In this document: in pieces, positions 28,404 through 38,135 of the stretch
Layout of the letters: each line of letters begins with the position of its first letter
Position numbering within the stretch: the stretch's first letter is position 1
Source of the DNA: Acidobacteriia bacterium UBA6623
Lineage (GTDB): Bacteria > Acidobacteriota > Terriglobia > Bryobacterales > UBA6623
Length of the DNA: 64,000 nt
Assembly (NCBI GenBank): GCA_002433055.1
Contig: DJHJ01000039.1
Coordinates: forward strand, 498-64,497
Direction of reading: 5' to 3'
Notes under the pieces: generated by a model
Database searches by the model: none
The model's input: the letters and a program-made list of their open reading frames with translations, nothing else
What the model was told of the DNA's origin: nothing
Translations under genes and position numbers: made by a program

Positions 28404-31130
28404 TCACCTCTCAAATCGCAAAGTGACAATCTCCCAAGGTTTAATTTGGAAAGAAGCCTGATGGCCGCGTAGTGTTACATCCGGTCCTGAGAGTGGGTTG
28501 CCATTGAAGTCTACCGGCTGGCAAGACGAAGCCGCAAAAGGAAGTTTCACCTCTACGTCGGACTCTTCACCAATTGAATCGTAAAGACGTACTTCGAAAC
28601 CTTCACCTTTCCCGTAACAGGCCGACATCATTACTGTTTCTGGGCTCACAGTGATAAAACTTTTTTCAGAAGGAAGATCTGCATCACTGCGTGGATAGAG
28701 CCTAATTTCGCTCAGAGGGTAAATTTTCTCCTGTGCCCGTCGTGGACTCTCTGTATCCTTCCAATCACCTCCGTGGGGCAAGAGAGTGTAGTCAAAATGG
28801 TGTTGTCCCTCGCCAGTGAAATAACGGTTCGTGAACTGTTCTGAAATAGGTCTCTTGACAATTGTCAACATCAAGATATGCTCGAGTGAGCGCTTTTCGG
28901 GGTGATACAGAAACCCTCGTTTCCCTTCGGCAGCAAGGAACGTCAGCCCCTTCTCGTTATCGCTGTGATCTACCCAGTGGTGGGCATAAAATACATTCTT
29001 ACGCAGGAATTCCTCATTGACATCTGACCCATCCGCCCAGGGCTCATTAGAAAGATCACGATGCTCTGTTCCGAAAGGTATTCCCGCGTAGGGAATTGCA
29101 TCGTAATCAAATAGAACATTCGCTGCAAAATATCCGTTGCCGCCAACGCTGTCGATATCGACACTAAAATCAATGCGGCCTAGTCTGTGATAGACCGAAA
29201 TCATCATCGACACCTCATGATCACCGATCATGCCCTTCATCTGGGCTCGAGTGCGCAACGAGCCAGCCTCCACGATCTTCCATTCGGCGTCCCTGATCTT
29301 TTGCTCTGAGGTCACTGGACCACCGTGCCAAGGCCAGGGATCGTCATTGGTATAAAAAACTGGATTGCCTGCATCCGCATAAACTGTTTGATGGACTTTA
29401 TCTTCAATGCTCTTGATACCATGCGGCCCAAGTTGGATTTTTATAAAGTCGTCTTCGATTACACTTCTCGAATCTTCCACAGGGCCTGGCGTCTCCACCC
29501 CCTCCTGAGGCACTATCTTGAGCGTCGTGTAACCGATCGGCGGCACCTCGACATCCACTAAAATCCATAGTTCTTTGTACGAATTTTTCCCAGTGCCTAA
29601 ATGCTCACTAGGGTTCAAGTAATTTCGCATCTCAAGAACCTGATGCGGTCGTTCACGTCCCTGGCCATCGACAACTTTAATCTTGCTAACACCAGGCTCT
29701 GGGAAGACCGCTTTATACTCAATAACTTCACGACGTGTCCAATTCATAGGGTTAACAACGGCCGCTTTTTGTTCTCCCTCGTCGGCAGTAATTCGGTGAC
29801 TCAACAGAGTTAATGCCTCATGTCTCAGTTGTTCACATTCGTAAACAACATGACCACCGACACGAATACCATCTGAAAGATCCTCATCGCTCACATATAG
29901 CCCATCATGTGGAAATAGAAATAGGCCATCGTACCAAAGTGTTTCTAGTTTAGTTTCGGGGTAATTAACACCAAGCCAGCTCGCCATGGAGGAGAAAATT
30001 TCCGCCTCTACGAGACGTTGCGACGATCGATCACGCCAATTGTCCAGACCCTTACTGCCACATTGCCCATACCAGAAAGGCCACCCCACTGGTTCGATCA
30101 CACCTTTGACACGAGGCAGTGACGAACGTTGTTTTTCCAACTCATGATAAAAATCAATCGGTGTAGCAAAGTCGAGAGGTATTGATTCTCGTTTTGCCCA
30201 TTCACGAACAAACCCAGGAAGATCAACGTACCCTTCTTTACCTTGGTCCTCTACAAGCCGAGGGATAGACAGGGGTAGAGTGTGATCAAGTCCAACAGGA
30301 ATCCAAATAACCTTACTCGGGCTATTAGCTGAAAGACTTTCTACTGCCGAATCATACAAAGCAACAACTGCTCGCTCCCAGTCGTCTTTGTAGCCACTAA
30401 TTTCGTCGTAATAGGCCGCAGCCCCCTTTCCCATACCCCAACCACCTGCCATCCAACCGTATGGGCCATAACTAAGCAATGTTTCACTGCCGTCAAGCCC
30501 TTCCCAAATGAACTCCCTTTTGTATCCCTTGCGATCAAGAGGAAAGATCGGACGTGTAAAACGGTAGTACTTATATCCTGCCTTAGTGAGTAATTGAGGC
30601 ATTTGAGCAAAGCCAGGGTGTATATCGATGAAGGCTGCCACTTCAAGGTTGACTTCTGGAAAAATTTTGCGAAAATACTTGCGCCCAAGAACCATATTGC
30701 GAATAATTGCCTCGGCTTCATTGAACGGATTATCGTTATTGACGACAGTACCAGCCGCAACACCCACTCGGCCTTGAGTCACAAACTCCTTCAGTTCATC
30801 TATCAACTCGGGGTGTATTTTCTCAACCCGATCCATGCGTTCAAGTTTGACGTCTATAAACCACTTGAAATTGTCTTCCCGATGCAAGATCTCAACTGCA
30901 TGTTTTTCAATGCGTGCCGCACGCTCATGGTGCCAAGTCTCAGTCGCAAACCAAGAATAGTCGTTATGGCTATAGGGTACGAAGAAAAGCTTCGTGTCTT
31001 TCATCGCCTCACGAACTTCCTCATAAGAGGGCATTCGGCGATCGTTGTCCGGGGTTTGTGCTCGTGCGTGAGCAATTGCAGCCCCGAGAAAAGTTAAAGC
31101 TTCAAGAAATTGACGGCGATCTACTGCCAT
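28404..31130 (-). CDS. GH38-like alpha-mannosidase, Tat-exported
   Basis: The 908-residue product begins with a twin-arginine signal (DRRQFLEALTFLGAAIA). The catalytic domain shows SHNDYSW at residues 54-60, which corresponds to the HSHNDPGW zinc-binding motif of GH38 and keeps the His and Asp ligands (H55, D57). AFIDIHPGFAQMPQLL at about 166-181 aligns with the IDPFGHS nucleophile motif and keeps the Asp (D169). The rest is the mixed beta C-terminal region of family 38 mannosidases, including a TVMMSACYGKGEG segment. GGAGGT three bases before the ATG is a strong ribosome-binding site. It is flanked by two DUF1080 genes on the same strand, suggesting one glycan-degradation locus. Linkage specificity is unknown. 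Confidence 0.85.
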   Translation of the reverse strand: MAVDRRQFLEALTFLGAAIAHARAQTPDNDRRMPSYEEVREAMKDTKLFFVPYSHNDYSWFATETWHHERAARIEKHAVEILHREDNFKWFIDVKLERMDRVEKIHPELIDELKEFVTQGRVGVAAGTVVNNDNPFNEAEAIIRNMVLGRKYFRKIFPEVNLEVAAFIDIHPGFAQMPQLLTKAGYKYYRFTRPIFPLDRKGYKREFIWEGLDGSETLLSYGPYGWMAGGWGMGKGAAAYYDEISGYKDDWERAVVALYDSAVESLSANSPSKVIWIPVGLDHTLPLSIPRLVEDQGKEGYVDLPGFVREWAKRESIPLDFATPIDFYHELEKQRSSLPRVKGVIEPVGWPFWYGQCGSKGLDNWRDRSSQRLVEAEIFSSMASWLGVNYPETKLETLWYDGLFLFPHDGLYVSDEDLSDGIRVGGHVVYECEQLRHEALTLLSHRITADEGEQKAAVVNPMNWTRREVIEYKAVFPEPGVSKIKVVDGQGRERPHQVLEMRNYLNPSEHLGTGKNSYKELWILVDVEVPPIGYTTLKIVPQEGVETPGPVEDSRSVIEDDFIKIQLGPHGIKSIEDKVHQTVYADAGNPVFYTNDDPWPWHGGPVTSEQKIRDAEWKIVEAGSLRTRAQMKGMIGDHEVSMMISVYHRLGRIDFSVDIDSVGGNGYFAANVLFDYDAIPYAGIPFGTEHRDLSNEPWADGSDVNEEFLRKNVFYAHHWVDHSDNEKGLTFLAAEGKRGFLYHPEKRSLEHILMLTIVKRPISEQFTNRYFTGEGQHHFDYTLLPHGGDWKDTESPRRAQEKIYPLSEIRLYPRSDADLPSEKSFITVSPETVMMSACYGKGEGFEVRLYDSIGEESDVEVKLPFAASSCQPVDFNGNPLSGPDVTLRGHQASFQIKPWEIVTLRFER

Positions 31131-31327
31131 GAAACCTCCAGTAAAATAAAGTGTGCTACCTACTGTTTAGACCCGCAGTATCAAAATACGCCAGGGGTCA
31201 TACTCGAACCAAACGAAGATCTATTTACACCAAACGTCAATTATAGTTCAACCCGATAAAAACAAGCGGGAACCTCACGACAGCCCATTTCTAGTAAGTG
31301 CACCTGTAAAGTTCCAACCCTTATCGT

Positions 31328-32443
31328 TCACTGAGTAGATGAGCTACCTTTCTGTGTCTTGATAGCTTGACCCCCTAAGTAAAAAGTGAACGCAGTTGGT
31401 TTCTGTGAGTCATCGAGATCAAAAATAATTTTCCCAGCAGTCCAACGCAACGTGAACTCGGTTTTCGAGTGTGCCAATAGATCGAGTTTACTGACGCCAA
31501 GAATTCGCAAAAACAACTGTGACCCTTCACGAGTGATAACGAAGGGATGCTCACTCTCTCCGTAGTAGTCTCCAACATAGCCCTCAAGAACACTTTCACC
31601 CATAGTCACCAGCGGCTTAGTATCGTCATTTGTCGGTCCAGGGCGAGTCCATTCATCTAGTTTCCGAACCCAAACGTTGCGATATCGAACTGGGTTTCCA
31701 TGGTCTTGGAACGCTAGTGGCAACTGATCAGGATGTGACCGATAGGGGTGGTTTTGCAACCAGCTCGTAGGGCCCCAAATTTCCTCATTGTCTTGCACGA
31801 GTATGCCATTATGAAGAACTGTCATCAGGCCAGGCTTGCTGACCGTGCCATCGCGCTTGAAACGTGGTCGGCGAAAAAAAATGTCATAACTCTGCCATTC
31901 ACCAGGACCACGACTAGCATTACTCAAAGGTGGATACTGACCATATATGGCCGCCGCCTGACCATCAGCGTAGGTGCGATTATTATATGAATCAAGCACT
32001 TGCACCTCGTAGAGTCCCATAAGGAAGACCCCACTGTTTCCACGTCCTTGACTATCTCCCTCAACCTTGGCAGGGGTAGCCCATTCGACGTGTAACTGGA
32101 TATCGCCAAAAGAATCGCGAGAATAAATGAATCCTGCACCATCAACTGACTCCATGCAACCATCTTGGATAATCCATCGTGAAGGAGAGTTGTCAACCGC
32201 CCTCCACTTCGAAAGATCAACACCATCAAATAACACTATTGCATCTGAGGGTGGAGGGAATGGCAACACTAAATTCGACGAAACTACTGATGGAGTTGCA
32301 CGCTTCATGTCATGAGCCTTCCACCGTGCTAGGTTTTGAGCAATGGAGATGTCAACGCAAAACAACAGACTTGCAAAAGCAATCTTCAAAGAACAAAGCA
32401 ATAAGGCTATACAGTTTGAATTGCAATTCAGTAAAAGTTTCAT
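31328..32443 (-). CDS. DUF1080 family secreted protein with C-terminal extension
   Basis: The 371-residue product has an N-terminal hydrophobic signal segment. A DUF1080 domain follows, with AIVLFDGVDLSKWRAVDNSPSRW (core FDGVDLSKW), RGNSGVFLMGLYEVQVLDSY and FQDHGNPVRYRNVWVRKL. A further 70 residues (VLEGYVGDYYGESEHPFVITREG onwards) resemble the small beta-sheet domain found after hydrolase domains in related secreted proteins. The ATG at 32443 is preferred over a GTG nine bases upstream because GGGG sits about eight bases before it. It is the upstream member of the DUF1080-GH38-DUF1080 group, separated from GH38 by 197 bases. Confidence 0.85.
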   Translation of the reverse strand: MKLLLNCNSNCIALLLCSLKIAFASLLFCVDISIAQNLARWKAHDMKRATPSVVSSNLVLPFPPPSDAIVLFDGVDLSKWRAVDNSPSRWIIQDGCMESVDGAGFIYSRDSFGDIQLHVEWATPAKVEGDSQGRGNSGVFLMGLYEVQVLDSYNNRTYADGQAAAIYGQYPPLSNASRGPGEWQSYDIFFRRPRFKRDGTVSKPGLMTVLHNGILVQDNEEIWGPTSWLQNHPYRSHPDQLPLAFQDHGNPVRYRNVWVRKLDEWTRPGPTNDDTKPLVTMGESVLEGYVGDYYGESEHPFVITREGSQLFLRILGVSKLDLLAHSKTEFTLRWTAGKIIFDLDDSQKPTAFTFYLGGQAIKTQKGSSSTQ

Positions 32444-32620
32444 TCGAGACACCCCTGATGTAACCGATGTGAACCGTGAAGCTATTAACTACACTCGCAA
32501 GATTGTACCGCCCGTAGTAATTAGAAGGAAAGCTCTGCGAATCACAATTTATGACGTATTATTATCTACCAGATCGAGTTTGGCCGAATAGGTCACACAA
32601 AGCCGAACATGGAGGAGACA

Positions 32621-33085
32621 ATGGCCACAGACGTTATTACAGAACTTCACCAACTACGCGAACTCGTGGGACAAGAGATCGGTGTCACGGGCTGGAGAAC
32701 ACTAAGTCAAAAGCGTATAAACGATTTTTCTGAAGCCACTGGAGATTGTCAATGGATTCATTTAGATATGGAACGCGCTTTGACAGAGTCTCCATATGGG
32801 ACAACCATAGCTCACGGGTTTTTAGGCCTTTCACTGATCACAGGGTTTGTTAAGGACTTAGTAAATATCACTGCCGAGTTTAGTCATGGTATTAACTATG
32901 GCCTCAATCACGTTCGTTTCCCTGCGCCCATCCCAGCAGGGTCAAAAATTCGTGCTAGGGTTGGCCTACAATCGCTCGAGGAAATCGAGAGCGGCATCCA
33001 GTTTGTCTGGATAGTTACAGTGGAAACTGAAAAGGCTGAAAAACCAAGTGTGGTTGCCGAGTGGGTAACTCGATCCTATCGGTAA
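32621..33085 (+). CDS. MaoC-family (R)-specific enoyl-CoA hydratase
   Basis: The 154-residue protein has a hot-dog fold. The hydratase catalytic motif is FSEATGDCQWIHLD, with Asp42 and His47 the expected catalytic pair, followed by TTIAHGFLGLSLI. It would hydrate trans-2-enoyl-CoA to (R)-3-hydroxyacyl-CoA, or act on a related acyl-CoA. An upstream in-frame ATG exists at 32609, but GGAGGAG lies six bases before the ATG at 32621, so the latter is chosen. It stands alone between the DUF1080 gene and the GlcG-like gene. Confidence 0.93.
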   Translation: MATDVITELHQLRELVGQEIGVTGWRTLSQKRINDFSEATGDCQWIHLDMERALTESPYGTTIAHGFLGLSLITGFVKDLVNITAEFSHGINYGLNHVRFPAPIPAGSKIRARVGLQSLEEIESGIQFVWIVTVETEKAEKPSVVAEWVTRSYR

Positions 33086-33161
33086 AGATCTCAAACTGGG
33101 CCAGGAAAACACGTGGGCAAACCCGCACGTACAGTCACCACAACTAAAAAAACTGCCTGGG

Positions 33162-33656
33162 CTACTGACCATCTTTTGCCGTCAACACATCAGCACCGGC
33201 TTGAGCGATCATTCCATCTTGTTGTGCCGTCACTCCACTGACTCCAATAGCACCTAAGACATCATCGCCAGACTTAAGCGGAATACCACCTTCGAATGGC
33301 AACGCACCGGGTAAGGCTAAAAGAGCTGTTGCTCCTTTGGCTAAGGCATCACCAAAAACCTTGGTGGGGCGGCGATAAGAAACCGCTGCCTCGGCCTTTT
33401 TGATCGCAACTTCGATACTTCCAATTTGCGTCCCGTCCATACGCTCCAAGTAGAGTAAATTTCCTCCGTCATCAAGAATAGCGATCACAACGTTCCACTG
33501 ATTCTTAACAGCATGGGCTTCCGCAGCTGCAGCTACCTCTTTAGCAACAGAAAGAGTCAAAACTTTTTTCGTTGCCAATTCAGCAGTCGATGCAACTAGC
33601 GATATAGCTAGGGATGCAATTACTAAACGACCACACTGTCCTATTGTTTTTTTCAT
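33162..33656 (-). CDS. GlcG/HbpS-family secreted haem-binding-like protein
   Basis: The 164-residue protein has a signal peptide (RLVIASLAISLVASTA). The HbpS/GlcG fold follows, with AEAHAVKNQWNVVIAILDDGGNLLYLERMDG (core VVIAILDDGGNLLYLERMD), IGSIEVAIKKAEAA, GGIPLKSGDDVLGAIGVSG and DGMIAQAG near the end. Members bind haem or stabilise corrinoids and are often exported. AAGGGG about eight bases before the ATG fixes the start; a much longer upstream frame looks spurious. No operon partner is visible. The ligand is unknown. Confidence 0.9.
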   Translation of the reverse strand: MKKTIGQCGRLVIASLAISLVASTAELATKKVLTLSVAKEVAAAAEAHAVKNQWNVVIAILDDGGNLLYLERMDGTQIGSIEVAIKKAEAAVSYRRPTKVFGDALAKGATALLALPGALPFEGGIPLKSGDDVLGAIGVSGVTAQQDGMIAQAGADVLTAKDGQ

Positions 33657-33804
33657 TGGACTGCCCCTTATTTTGAAATAACCCACCGTAATGGTCTCAG
33701 CTGAGTCCACACATGTTAACAAAACCCGAAACAGGCGTTGCCGATTTGGCACAACTATAGAAGAAACGTGCCTAATTACAATCCTGAAATACTACAAAAC
33801 TTCA

Positions 33805-34509
33805 TTAACTCGCTACCATCAACCGCCCAAAAATTTCTCCGAAAGAATCTACCAGTAGCATCTTGACCTTTTCAAAATCAGGAGCTTTACCCGTTAACTG
33901 TGCTACGGAAGTCACTGGTTTATCTATACCGCAAGGAACGATATAGTCAAAATGTTTGAGCTCCGGTGAAAGATTAAGAGCAAAGCCGTGTGATGTCACC
34001 CAGCGACTTATATGGACACCAATTGCACCCAGTTTTGCACCATCTACCCAGCATCCTGTACATCCATTCAATCTCTCTGCCCTCACACCTAAAGGTTTGA
34101 CAGATTCTATCATCACTTGTTCCAGAGCTCGCAGGTACTTAACAACATCGCGCTTCCAGTAGCGCAGATCAAGAATGGGGTAACCGACAATCTGGCCCGG
34201 CCCATGGTAAGTAACATCTCCACCACGATCGCTGGCATGTACTTCTATCCCACAACGGGCAAGATCCGCTGCGGGAAGTAACACATTGTGACTATGAGCA
34301 TTGCGACCCAAAGTGATAACTGAAGTATGTTCAACAAGAAGCAATTGGTCGGGGATTGCCCCTTCTTTACGTTGTGCAACAAGATCCTGCTGTAGTTCGA
34401 AAGCAGATCTGTAGCAAACTCGGCCTAGGTCTCTGTATTCACATGGAGGTTTGTTGGATTCCCCCTGCAGTATCGAGGAATTTTGTGGCGAAGTAGAAGG
34501 AGTAATCAT
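33805..34509 (-). CDS. lipB: LipB octanoyltransferase
   Basis: LipB transfers octanoyl from acyl carrier protein to lipoate-dependent enzymes. The 234-residue protein has the conserved RGGDVTYHGPGQIVGYPILDL, GCWVDGAKLGAIGVHISRWVTSHGFALNL (motifs KLGAIG and SHGFALN) and the active-site cysteine in YIVPCGI. Lysine of KLGAIG is the partner residue. It starts 16 bases after lpdA on the same strand. The pairing with a lipoamide dehydrogenase gene fits a role in supplying lipoylated 2-oxoacid dehydrogenases or the glycine cleavage system. The first 25 residues are not conserved, so the start could be later. Confidence 0.95.
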   Translation of the reverse strand: MITPSTSPQNSSILQGESNKPPCEYRDLGRVCYRSAFELQQDLVAQRKEGAIPDQLLLVEHTSVITLGRNAHSHNVLLPAADLARCGIEVHASDRGGDVTYHGPGQIVGYPILDLRYWKRDVVKYLRALEQVMIESVKPLGVRAERLNGCTGCWVDGAKLGAIGVHISRWVTSHGFALNLSPELKHFDYIVPCGIDKPVTSVAQLTGKAPDFEKVKMLLVDSFGEIFGRLMVAS

Positions 34510-34525
34510 AAAGTCAGCTAGACAC

Positions 34526-35920
34526 TTAAGAGTTAATCGTCATGCCGTACACACCCTGGAAAGCTTCTTGCACGGCTTCAGAGAGTGTCGGATGTGAGTG
34601 AATTGTCCGTGCTATTGAGTCTGCAGTCGCTTCTGAACTCATCGCAACTACGGCTTCGGAAATCAGTTCCGTTGCCTGAGGTCCAATTATGTGAACACCA
34701 AGTATCTCTTCAGTTTCTTCTTCAGCAATAACTTTTACAAATCCATCATGACGGCCAAGAATCGATGATTTACTATTTCCTCGGAAAGAAAATTTTCCTA
34801 CCTTGACCGCGTAACCCATCTTGCGTGCAACGGCTTCAGTGAATCCAACGCTACCTATCTGTGGTTCGCAGTAAGTAGCCGCTGGACTATGGTGGCGATT
34901 GATCGGTTCAACGTCTTGCCCGGCAATGCGCGTTGCCGCTACAATCCCCTCCATCGAAGCAACATGGGCAAGCTGTGGCGTGTCTGCAACGATGTCCCCA
35001 ATAGCGTACACACCCTGTTCAGCAGTTTGCATGTAACTATCTGTTTTGATAAAGCCTTTTTCTGTCTGTATGGAAGTGTTTTCCAAGCCAATTTTTTCAG
35101 TATTAGGTGTCCGCCCTACAGCTAGAAGCACTTTCTCTGCACTCATTTGTTGTGCGTCATTACCTTCAGCAGTAAAGTTGATCGCAACACCATCGGATGC
35201 TTGCTCCACACTATCAATAACTGCGCCTGTGTGAATCTGGATATTTCGTCGAAGGAAAGCTCGTGCAAGTTCTTTAGAAATTTCTTCGTCTTCAAGTGGA
35301 ACAAGCCGTGGGAGCGCTTCTAGTATTGTTACGTCAGAACCGAAACTACGATAGATTGAGGCAAATTCTACGCCGACAGCACCCGCCCCTACAATCGCCA
35401 GAGACTTCGGAATCGTTTCAAGGTTTAGAATTTCAACATTGGTCAGCAAACATCCACTCGGTAGGTTGATTCCTGGAAGTCGTTTTGCTTCGGATCCGGT
35501 GGCCAATACGATGTTATCTGCTTTCAGCTCATGTCTTTCGTCTGTACTCTCAACTTCCACTCTTCCGTCACCCATGAGCCTTCCAAAACCAGCAATGCTT
35601 TCGATCTTGTTTTTTCGGAAAAGAAGTTGAATGCCTCGAGCATGGCCCTCAATAATTTGTCGCTTGCGTTGTTGCATTAGAGAAAAATCAAGGGTGACCT
35701 CTTTAGTGTTGATGCCGATATGCTTCCCGTTGACAACAGTCTCGTAGGAATCCGCAAAATGCAATAGTGCTTTCGTTGGGATACAGCCAACGTGTAGACA
35801 AGTTCCACCAAAAGCTGCAGCTCTCTCAACCACAGCAACTTTGCAGCCATACTGGGCTGCACGGATCGCAGCAACATATCCGCCAGGACCACTGCCAATA
35901 ATGATGACATCGTACGTCAT
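34526..35920 (-). CDS. lpdA: dihydrolipoamide dehydrogenase
   Basis: This is the E3 component that reoxidises dihydrolipoamide with NAD+ in 2-oxoacid dehydrogenase and glycine cleavage complexes. The protein is 464 residues. It has the N-terminal FAD motif IIGSGPGGYVAAI, the redox disulfide GGTCLHVGCIPTKALL, the NAD-binding IVGAGAVGVEFASIYRSFG, a second FAD motif YAIGDI, and the catalytic His-Glu pair in HSHPTLSEAVQEAF. The start at MTYDVIIIGSG is the conserved one; a frame 19 codons longer exists but does not match family N-termini. lipB follows directly. Confidence 0.95.
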   Translation of the reverse strand: MTYDVIIIGSGPGGYVAAIRAAQYGCKVAVVERAAAFGGTCLHVGCIPTKALLHFADSYETVVNGKHIGINTKEVTLDFSLMQQRKRQIIEGHARGIQLLFRKNKIESIAGFGRLMGDGRVEVESTDERHELKADNIVLATGSEAKRLPGINLPSGCLLTNVEILNLETIPKSLAIVGAGAVGVEFASIYRSFGSDVTILEALPRLVPLEDEEISKELARAFLRRNIQIHTGAVIDSVEQASDGVAINFTAEGNDAQQMSAEKVLLAVGRTPNTEKIGLENTSIQTEKGFIKTDSYMQTAEQGVYAIGDIVADTPQLAHVASMEGIVAATRIAGQDVEPINRHHSPAATYCEPQIGSVGFTEAVARKMGYAVKVGKFSFRGNSKSSILGRHDGFVKVIAEEETEEILGVHIIGPQATELISEAVVAMSSEATADSIARTIHSHPTLSEAVQEAFQGVYGMTINS

Positions 35921-36230
35921 AAACCCAACCAGTCTATCAAAGCCGAAAGATTGTTCCTGAGTACAGGAAGAGATCATTCACATATGTAAAGACAATATCG
36001 TTTTGTCCACATTTAACTGCACTAGTCCCACGGGTAGAAAATACCGAGGCAATGAGCAACCATCCAAAACCCTTGGTATTCTTAGGGTTTCCATATCGAT
36101 TAAATCGCATCTAGCTGCTTCTAGGGTTACTTCATTGGCTCAAAGGTGCCACTTTATAATCACTTCCAGCTAAAGTATGGTCTTTCTTTTTTAAAATATC
36201 GAGTAATTTTTATCGAACCTATTCCTTACA

Positions 36231-36674
36231 ATGCCCCTTGAAGTTCACTACACAAGTTCAGCCCAAGCAACGACAGAGTTGGGACACCGGCTGGCCGCCA
36301 AAATACGAATTCCAGAAGTCATTTTATTGGTAGGAGATCTCGGCAGTGGCAAAACGACCTTGGCAAAGGGCATCATTCAAGGCCTAGGGGTCGCCAATCC
36401 CGAAGACGTTCTGAGTCCTACATTCTCGTTGATTCACGAGTACGAAGGTCCACCGAAGGTGTATCACATTGACCTCTATCGACTCGACCATGTGCCTCAA
36501 ATCGAAACACTTGGCCTCGAAGATTTATGGGACAAACCAGCCATAGTGCTGATCGAATGGGGAGAAAAGTTCACTCATCTCTTTCCTTCGACGAGAAAGA
36601 TGATAAAAATATTCGACCGTGGTGAAGATCTACGTGAAATTCAGATAGGATCGCCGAGAGCGGAAACCCCTTAA
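36231..36674 (+). CDS. tsaE: TsaE, tRNA threonylcarbamoyladenosine ATPase
   Basis: TsaE is the ATPase that resets the TsaB-TsaD complex in t6A37 tRNA modification. The 147-residue protein has a Walker A GDLGSGKTTLAKG, the switch-like SPTFSLIHEYEG, HIDLYRLDH and a Walker B-like VLIEWGEKF. Length and motif order are standard. The other t6A genes are not in the window. No convincing Shine-Dalgarno precedes the ATG. The upstream 253 bases (35978-36230) hold no gene that I can support. Confidence 0.95.
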   Translation: MPLEVHYTSSAQATTELGHRLAAKIRIPEVILLVGDLGSGKTTLAKGIIQGLGVANPEDVLSPTFSLIHEYEGPPKVYHIDLYRLDHVPQIETLGLEDLWDKPAIVLIEWGEKFTHLFPSTRKMIKIFDRGEDLREIQIGSPRAETP

Positions 36675-36744
36675 AACACTCTCTGCATCAACTATTCCAC
36701 TCTTGTGATAGTATGACCCTACACTGTCAGTGGGAGAACTCTAC

Positions 36745-38070
36745 TTGTCAAAAAGGGCATTTTTTCTTGTTATGGCCGCTTTTCACTGCGTCATGCTACC
36801 GCTGGCCGGCGAACCTGCCAAGAATTGGCCACAGTGGCGCGGTGCGCATCAAAATGGCACAAGCACCACAGCCAGAAATCTTCCTGTGAACTGGAGCGAG
36901 ACAGAGAATGTCCAATGGCGTGTTCGGTTGCCTAGCTGGAGTGCAGCAACACCAATTATTTGGGAAAACACAGTTCTAGTTACATCCGCGGAGGAGGGGT
37001 TCGACGCCATCAGAGGACAAACCGGCCGTCAAAATAGATCCGGAAAACGAGACAAACTGCTGCTCCTAGCTATCAACCGTGAAAACGGATCCGTCCTTTG
37101 GCAACGTGAAATTGGGTCTGGTAATCGCCGCTATCGTAAACAAAACCTTGCCTCTCCTTCGCCCGCAACCGATGGTGAACACATATGGGTGTTGACGGGA
37201 TCAGGCTTTCTGACATGCTTTGATTTTTCGGGAAAGAAACTCTGGCAACGGCAGATCCAAAAGGATTATGGGCGCTTTGGACTCAACCATGGGTACGCGT
37301 CATCTCCGTTACTACACAACAACCATCTGTACATCCAGGTTCTCCATGGAATGACGACCGATGATCCTTCCTATGTGTTCGCTGTTGACAAAACAACAGG
37401 AGAGACTCTTTGGAAAACCAACCGGTGGACAGATGCCAATCACGAATCTCCAGATGATTACTCCACTCCTCTGATTCAGAAAGTCGGCGCAAGAAAGCAA
37501 TTACTTGTATCCGGCGGCGATTACGTAACTGGCCATGATCTAGGTAACGGTAAAGAACTATGGAGAATGGGTGGATTTAATCCGGGCAAGCAGTCCTTTT
37601 ACCGTACTATTGCTTCGTCGATTTTCCTTGATGGTACGGTGTACACATCTAGCACTCGTGGGCGGCCTTTTATTGCTTTCAAGCCCGGTCACGGCAAACT
37701 GGGATCAGAAAATATCTTGTGGAAAAATAATCTCGGGGCAGATGTTCCATCCCCAACAACCGATGGCCAACTTATTTACATCTTGGGTGACAAAGGTATC
37801 ATGGTGGCACTCGACGCAAAATCAGGAGAAATCGTTTGGGACCGGATACGAATCGAGCCTGGGATTTACAGTGCATCGCCAACACTCGCTGATGGAAAAA
37901 TATATGCCGCCAGTGAAGACGGAACGGTATCGGTTTTACAGGCAGGCCGAAAATTCAAGGTATTGGCAGTCAACAAGTTTGACAGCCACACACTGGCCAG
38001 CCCGGCAGCAGTCGGCAACCAGCTATTCATACGCACCGCCGAACATTTGTACTGTCTGGCCAGACGATAA
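36745..38070 (+). CDS. PQQ-binding-like beta-propeller protein, secreted
   Basis: The protein is about 441 residues with an N-terminal signal segment (RAFFLVMAAFHCVMLPLAGEP, here only in part). The mature part starts NWPQWRGAHQNG, the usual opening of the PQQ-like (BamB-type) propellers in secreted Acidobacteriota and Planctomycetota proteins. About seven blades follow with W-docking motifs such as GSVLWQREIG, GKKLWQRQI, GETLWKTNRW, GKELWRMGG and GEIVWDRIR. Catalytic residues for a PQQ dehydrogenase are not evident. The TTG start is chosen because GGGAGAA lies six bases upstream; a GTG at 36730 is the alternative. The function is probably binding or scaffolding. Confidence 0.85.
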   Translation: MSKRAFFLVMAAFHCVMLPLAGEPAKNWPQWRGAHQNGTSTTARNLPVNWSETENVQWRVRLPSWSAATPIIWENTVLVTSAEEGFDAIRGQTGRQNRSGKRDKLLLLAINRENGSVLWQREIGSGNRRYRKQNLASPSPATDGEHIWVLTGSGFLTCFDFSGKKLWQRQIQKDYGRFGLNHGYASSPLLHNNHLYIQVLHGMTTDDPSYVFAVDKTTGETLWKTNRWTDANHESPDDYSTPLIQKVGARKQLLVSGGDYVTGHDLGNGKELWRMGGFNPGKQSFYRTIASSIFLDGTVYTSSTRGRPFIAFKPGHGKLGSENILWKNNLGADVPSPTTDGQLIYILGDKGIMVALDAKSGEIVWDRIRIEPGIYSASPTLADGKIYAASEDGTVSVLQAGRKFKVLAVNKFDSHTLASPAAVGNQLFIRTAEHLYCLARR

Positions 38071-38135
38071 ACTACATCTTCACACTATCGACTAATAGGA
38101 TCGAGTTTGATTAACTACTAGGCTGGAGTAAACCT

